The notes beneath the pieces are model-generated. The model was not told the DNA's origin, did not search any database, and saw only the letters and a list, made by a program, of their open reading frames with translations. 8,581 nucleotides of DNA. Origin: Acetobacteraceae bacterium UBA6159. Lineage in GTDB: Bacteria > Pseudomonadota > Alphaproteobacteria > Acetobacterales > Acetobacteraceae. Of this stretch, positions 5,937-8,581 are shown piece after piece. Location: NCBI GenBank assembly GCA_002422345.1, contig DIUL01000119.1, positions 1 to 8,581 of the forward strand, written 5' to 3'. Made by a program: the position numbers and the translations under genes. How positions within the stretch are numbered: position 1 is the first letter of the stretch; each line of letters begins with the position of its first letter.

Positions 5937-6538
5937 TATACCGCCAGGCGGGAGACGAAGTGCAGCCCCCGCTCGAACACCAGCGAGGTCGGGAACGGAT
6001 ACAGGCCCAGCTCCCGCTCGACCGTCTGGGGTGAAAGCTCCAGCGAGTCGAACGCCTTCCGCCATTGTGCCGTCGACCAGTAATTGTACGGCAGCCGCAC
6101 GCCGTGATGCGCGTTGCCGACCCAATCCATGAACCGCAGCGTCGTGTTGGCGATCATGCTGTCGCGCGTGTGATCCTTCAGCACCACCGCACCGCGGGCC
6201 ACGCGCTTCGCCTCCCGCAGCAGCACCGACGGGTCGGGCGTGTGGTGCAGCACATCGACGAACATCACCACGTCGAAGCCGCCATCCAGGAACGGCAGAT
6301 GCTCTCCATCGAACAGCGTCACGGGAATATGCGTGCGCGGCCGAGCCATGACGTCAACGCCGGCAATGAACAGGTCGGGCCGCTTCTGCCCGATCAACCG
6401 GGAGATCGTCCCGTCCCCGCACCCCACATCCAGCACCGTGCGCGCATCGGCGGGAATGGCGCGGGCCAAAGCCTCCGCCAACACATGGGTGCGACGCTTG
6501 AAGACCAGATTGGTGTGCAGCGTGCCGATTGCGTTCAT
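5936..6538 (-). CDS. Class I SAM-dependent methyltransferase
   Basis: This transfers a methyl group from S-adenosylmethionine to an unknown acceptor in the cytoplasm. At 200 residues it is a bare Rossmann-type methyltransferase. Motif I is VLDVGCGDG (35-43), followed by the acidic ribose-binding Asp62 (AGVDVM), the motif around FDGEHLPFLDGGFDVV (76-91), and motif IV-like MFVDVLHHTPDPSVLLREAKRV (92-113). The LPF.DG.FD..MFVDVLHH pattern resembles the Methyltransf_11 type found in ubiquinone-like and small-molecule methylases. The C-terminal segment (about 122-180, DHTRDSMIANTTLRFMDWVGN then PYNYW) probably shapes the acceptor pocket. The ATG is preceded by only a weak G-rich site. It follows the dioxygenase on the same strand with a 164-base gap that includes a hairpin repeat, so co-transcription is uncertain. 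Confidence 0.88.
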   Translation of the reverse strand: MNAIGTLHTNLVFKRRTHVLAEALARAIPADARTVLDVGCGDGTISRLIGQKRPDLFIAGVDVMARPRTHIPVTLFDGEHLPFLDGGFDVVMFVDVLHHTPDPSVLLREAKRVARGAVVLKDHTRDSMIANTTLRFMDWVGNAHHGVRLPYNYWSTAQWRKAFDSLELSPQTVERELGLYPFPTSLVFERGLHFVSRLAV

Positions 6539-6639
6539 GGACCCGCCCCGATTCCGTTTGACAGACCCGGGATAGGGCGGATTTTGCTACAGCGGGGTTA
6601 CGAAGGGATCGGCCGGATGGCCTATGCAGGAGGGCAGCG

Positions 6640-6705
6640 CTGGGGTTTCACCCCAGACCCCACCAGGGGCTTTGCCCCCTTGCGGGGTTAGGGGCGGAGC
6701 CCCTA
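6640..6705. repeat. Cluster of three hairpins (intergenic palindromic repeat)
   Basis: Three consecutive stem-loops occupy 66 bases: CTGGGG/CCCCAG (6640-6645 and 6651-6656, loop TTTCA), GGGGC/GCCCC (6666-6670 and 6674-6678, loop TTT) and TAGGGGC/GCCCCTA (6689-6695 and 6699-6705, loop GGA). I recall this style of sequence as a dispersed intergenic element in Acetobacteraceae-like genomes, but could not search. The last hairpin contains the stop codon of the dioxygenase (TAG, 6703-6705 on the minus strand). As three GC-rich stems right after that gene it could end its transcript or protect its 3' end. The rest of the 164-base gap (6539-6639) shows nothing I can name. Confidence 0.7.
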
Positions 6706-7596
6706 CGCCGCCTCCGCCATTGTCGACCGTTCGCATGCCACCGTCGTCCGGTGCATGTCGCGCACCTGGTCGGCCGGGTAGGGGCGGGCGCGGTGCATGG
6801 TTGCGCGATTGTCCCAGATCACCAGGTCGAATTGTTTCCACTGGTGGGCGTAGACGTATTTACGCTGGGTGGCGTGTTCGGACAGGTCCCGCAGGAACGC
6901 TCGGGCTTCCGGCACCGGCCAGCCTACGATGGCTCCGGCGTGGGATGCGAGGAACAGCGACTTCCGCCCCGTGGACGGGTGGGTGCGGACCAGACGCTGG
7001 TGCACGGGCTGGAAGCGCTTGCGGTCGTCCTCGGTGAAGTCGGTGAAGCCCAGGATCGCGCGGGAATAGAGCTGGCTGTGTTCGCAGATCAGGTTCTCGC
7101 ACTCGGCCTTGGTGTCCGCGTCCAGGTCGTCCCAGGCCTGGCGCATATCGGCGAATTCCGTGTTGCCGCCGCCCGAGGGGATGATGCGCGCCGACAGCAG
7201 CGAATACTTGGCCGACACGGCCTTGAACGAACTGTCGGAGTGCCAGAGCTGGTTGCCCAGGTTGAACAGCCGCCGGCGGTTGTCGCGGGCCAGCAGCGTG
7301 TTGTTCACGTCCAGGTTGGAGATGTCGTTGACGTGGATCGATTCCAGCCGGCGGGCGGTCAGGAAGTTGATGTCGCCGGACGCGGTCTCCAGGTCGCCGA
7401 AATAGCGGCTGAACCGGATCTGCGTTTCGTCATTGAACTGCTGGCCGTGGAACACCAGCACACCGTACTGGTCCATCCCCTTGTCGATCGCCTGCGCCTG
7501 TTCGGGCGTGAGGGGCTGGGTGATGTCGATGCCGGAGACCTCCCCCGCGAAGAACGGGCGGGAGACGGGGTCAAGCGCGCGGATGGACAGGGTCAT
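6703..7596 (-). CDS. Fe(II)/2-oxoglutarate-dependent dioxygenase, TfdA/TauD family
   Basis: This is an oxygenase that couples oxidation of a substrate to decarboxylation of 2-oxoglutarate to succinate. At 297 residues it is close to TfdA (about 287). The facial triad is visible: His119-x-Asp121 in LWHSDSSF and His268 in NRATMHRA. Arg283 (MHRTTV) fits the 2-oxoglutarate carboxylate-binding residue and Thr146 in GGNTEFAD the other contact. The opening (FFAGEVSGIDITQPLT, then YGVLVFHGQ) is also typical of TfdA/TauD relatives. Substrate is open: family members act on aryloxyacetates, taurine, sulfonates and others, and the neighbours do not settle it. The ATG at 7594-7596 has only a weak site (GGA about nine bases upstream). 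Its stop codon lies within a hairpin repeat, and the final residues STMAEAA are unremarkable. Confidence 0.9.
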   Translation of the reverse strand: MTLSIRALDPVSRPFFAGEVSGIDITQPLTPEQAQAIDKGMDQYGVLVFHGQQFNDETQIRFSRYFGDLETASGDINFLTARRLESIHVNDISNLDVNNTLLARDNRRRLFNLGNQLWHSDSSFKAVSAKYSLLSARIIPSGGGNTEFADMRQAWDDLDADTKAECENLICEHSQLYSRAILGFTDFTEDDRKRFQPVHQRLVRTHPSTGRKSLFLASHAGAIVGWPVPEARAFLRDLSEHATQRKYVYAHQWKQFDLVIWDNRATMHRARPYPADQVRDMHRTTVACERSTMAEAA

Positions 7597-7642
7597 GGGG
7601 AAAGTCCGTAGAGGAGAGGCACGGAGCGTTCGTGCGACAGGC

Positions 7643-7667
7643 GATCCCCTGGACAGGCCCGGGGATG
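7643..7667. repeat. Palindromic repeat near the dioxygenase start
   Basis: ATCCCC (7644-7649) pairs with GGGGAT (7661-7666); with a T/C mismatch and two more G-C pairs the stem is about nine positions around ACAGG. The overall GATCCCC...GGGGATGACG look resembles a common alphaproteobacterial intergenic palindrome (recalled, not searched). It lies 47 bases upstream of the dioxygenase ATG, so it would be in its leader or promoter region. Confidence 0.5.
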
Positions 7668-7688
7668 ACGATGGGGCAGGGGGAGCGG

Positions 7689-7716
7689 CCGGCGCGTCGG
7701 AAAGGCAACGCGCCGG
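7689..7716 (-). terminator. Stem-loop downstream of the 7741-8532 gene
   Basis: A perfect 9-base-pair inverted repeat, CCGGCGCGT (7689-7697) with ACGCGCCGG (7708-7716) around a 10-base loop, lies 24 bases after the stop codon of the 263-codon gene (minus strand). There is no T-run after it, so I call it a likely terminator or 3'-end stabilising stem with moderate confidence. I see no clear promoter for the dioxygenase in 7597-7740. Confidence 0.5.
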
Positions 7717-7740
7717 TCGGATCGTACAGCGCCGAACCGG

Positions 7741-8532
7741 TCAGTGCAGTTCGACGCCCATGCCCTTGCCGAAGCGGTTGGCGCATTCCAGCGGGTCGCC
7801 GTACTTGCGGTGCATCGCCGTGTGGTAGGCCGCCGACAGCAACTGCCGGTCGCGCCCGGCCAGTTTGTTGGTGCCGTAGTCCATCAGCATGCACTGGGCG
7901 ATTTCCTGGTTGTGCGGATCGTTGCCCAGCTTGCTCGCGGCCAGGGCGATCCGGCGCACCAGCGGCGTCCGGTCGGCGTTGTTGTCCATATAGGCCTGCG
8001 TCCAGGCCAGGCACGCCGGCCCGTCCAGCGCGCAGATCGTCGCGTCGACCTGGTCCAGCAGCTGCTGCGCGGTCATCTTGTCGGCGCCCTGCGGGGCACG
8101 GATCACCACGGGGTTCACGTCGTTCAGCCCGCGCATGTTGTCGGCCACGCGGTTGGCGAAGGACGCCGCCACGTACAGCAGCCGCAGCCGGCGCGGATGG
8201 TCGAAATTGTCGAAGAACCACGCCAGCGTGTTGTGATACTCGTAGCAATGGTGCGGCATGTTGAAGTTGTTCAGATCCTGCGTTTCCAGCACGATCTGCG
8301 CCACGGCCAGTTGCAGCGAGTCCAGGATGCGCCGCGGGTTCTTGCCCGACTTCAGCAGCGACGTCAGCGTTGCGAACGCCACATGCTCGGTGTCACGGAT
8401 GACCGAGCGGATGAGGTCGGCCGATTCCGCCGGCGTCAGTTCCCCGGTGTTGCGCAGCACGGCCAGTTCAGCCTCGCTGACGCCGCCATAGGGCACCGCG
8501 TGCAGGGCCTCGCCCTCGATGTTCGCCTTCAC
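7741..8532 (-). CDS. Helical His-containing protein of unknown function, start uncertain (possibly N-terminally truncated)
   Basis: I do not recognise this family with confidence. The frame gives 263 residues from a GTG at 8530-8532, predicted almost wholly alpha-helical and soluble, with no signal peptide. Notable residues are His50, a cluster NMPHHCYEYHN with His94, His95, Glu98 and His100 (91-101), His207, and His237/His241 in AAYHTAMHRKYGD. Such a His/Glu set on helices could bind metal, but this is a guess. The segment TSLLKSGKNPRRILDSLQLAVAQ...FDNFDHPRRLRLLYVAASFANRV recalls a part of longer (about 500-residue) helical proteins sometimes annotated with Rieske domains; that is weak recall. 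The start is doubtful: no Shine-Dalgarno precedes the GTG, yet the frame stays protein-like (TYEVACNY) back to a TGA at 8575-8577 with no other start. A coupled start is also possible, since the GTG overlaps a TGA in another frame (8529-8532). Confidence 0.68.
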   Translation of the reverse strand: MKANIEGEALHAVPYGGVSEAELAVLRNTGELTPAESADLIRSVIRDTEHVAFATLTSLLKSGKNPRRILDSLQLAVAQIVLETQDLNNFNMPHHCYEYHNTLAWFFDNFDHPRRLRLLYVAASFANRVADNMRGLNDVNPVVIRAPQGADKMTAQQLLDQVDATICALDGPACLAWTQAYMDNNADRTPLVRRIALAASKLGNDPHNQEIAQCMLMDYGTNKLAGRDRQLLSAAYHTAMHRKYGDPLECANRFGKGMGVELH

Positions 8533-8581
8533 GTAGTTGCAGGCGACTTCATAGGTCGAATCACTGCTGTCCGGTCAATCA

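Noticed and set aside
6558..6589. Perfect TTGACA (6558-6563) on the plus strand, as a possible promoter of a small RNA running into the hairpin cluster
   Set aside because: No acceptable -10 box lies 16-18 bases downstream, and no plus-strand gene follows; probably chance.
6618..6692. Short plus-strand frame (24 codons, MAYAGGQRW...) with GC-rich repeats
   Set aside because: It is mostly made of the hairpin cluster and has no good ribosome-binding site.
6751..7611. Plus-strand open frame (286 codons) opposite the dioxygenase
   Set aside because: Antisense shadow rich in Val/Gly/Arg; the dioxygenase on the minus strand has the complete facial triad.
7571..8248. 225-codon minus-strand frame overlapping the last gene and the gap
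   Set aside because: Arg/Ala/Gly-rich alternative frame of the 263-residue gene, which has a more natural amino-acid composition.
1..8581. CRISPR array, tRNA/rRNA genes, transposase or integrase
   Set aside because: No regularly spaced repeats, no cloverleaf or rRNA-like sequence and no mobile-element protein were seen on either strand.

Overview
The base composition is high-GC with strong G/C at third codon positions. The gene set (SitABC-type metal uptake, a DctPQM TRAP transporter, a TfdA/TauD-family dioxygenase) and the GC-rich palindromic intergenic repeats together suggest an alphaproteobacterium, perhaps Rhodospirillales/Acetobacteraceae. This is inferred from style; there is no rRNA or marker gene in the window.

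Layout. (1) 1-2190, minus strand: a manganese/iron-type ABC importer in the order sitA (2112 to 1150), sitB (1153 to 233), sitC (126 leftwards, cut by the window edge). sitA and sitB overlap by 4 bases. sitB and sitC are separated by 106 bases holding a GC-rich hairpin and a short direct repeat. Upstream of sitA there is a plausible promoter (2163-2190) followed by a near-perfect palindrome (2136-2151) that looks like a DtxR/MntR-type operator. (2) 2233-2669, minus strand: a small, self-contained unknown gene of 120 codons with its own strong intrinsic terminator. (3) 2670-2896: a divergent intergenic region with two imperfect direct repeats just ahead of the next operon. (4) 2897-5911, plus strand: a complete tripartite TRAP transporter, dctP-dctQ-dctM, with a small hairpin between dctP and dctQ and an overlapping dctQ/dctM junction. 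A convergent hairpin (5921-5936) closes the operon. (5) 5936-7596, minus strand: a class I SAM-dependent methyltransferase and a TfdA/TauD-family Fe(II)/2-oxoglutarate dioxygenase, separated by a cluster of three hairpins (6640-6705) that also supplies the dioxygenase stop codon. (6) 7597-7740: intergenic, with two further stem-loops. (7) 7741-8532, minus strand: a helical, His-rich protein that I cannot assign to a family; its N-terminus is uncertain and the gene may be incomplete.

How the genes work together: sitABC encodes binding protein, ATPase and permease of one importer, apparently under metal-responsive repression. dctPQM encodes binding protein, small and large membrane subunits of one secondary transporter of unknown organic-acid substrate. 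The dioxygenase and methyltransferase share a strand but are separated by a repeat and need not be one pathway. I found no CRISPR array, transposase, tRNA or rRNA, and no convincing evidence of a wholly new system. The most interesting items are the regulatory palindrome, the hairpin over the sitC ribosome-binding region, the hairpin cluster at the dioxygenase stop, and the odd start of the last gene.
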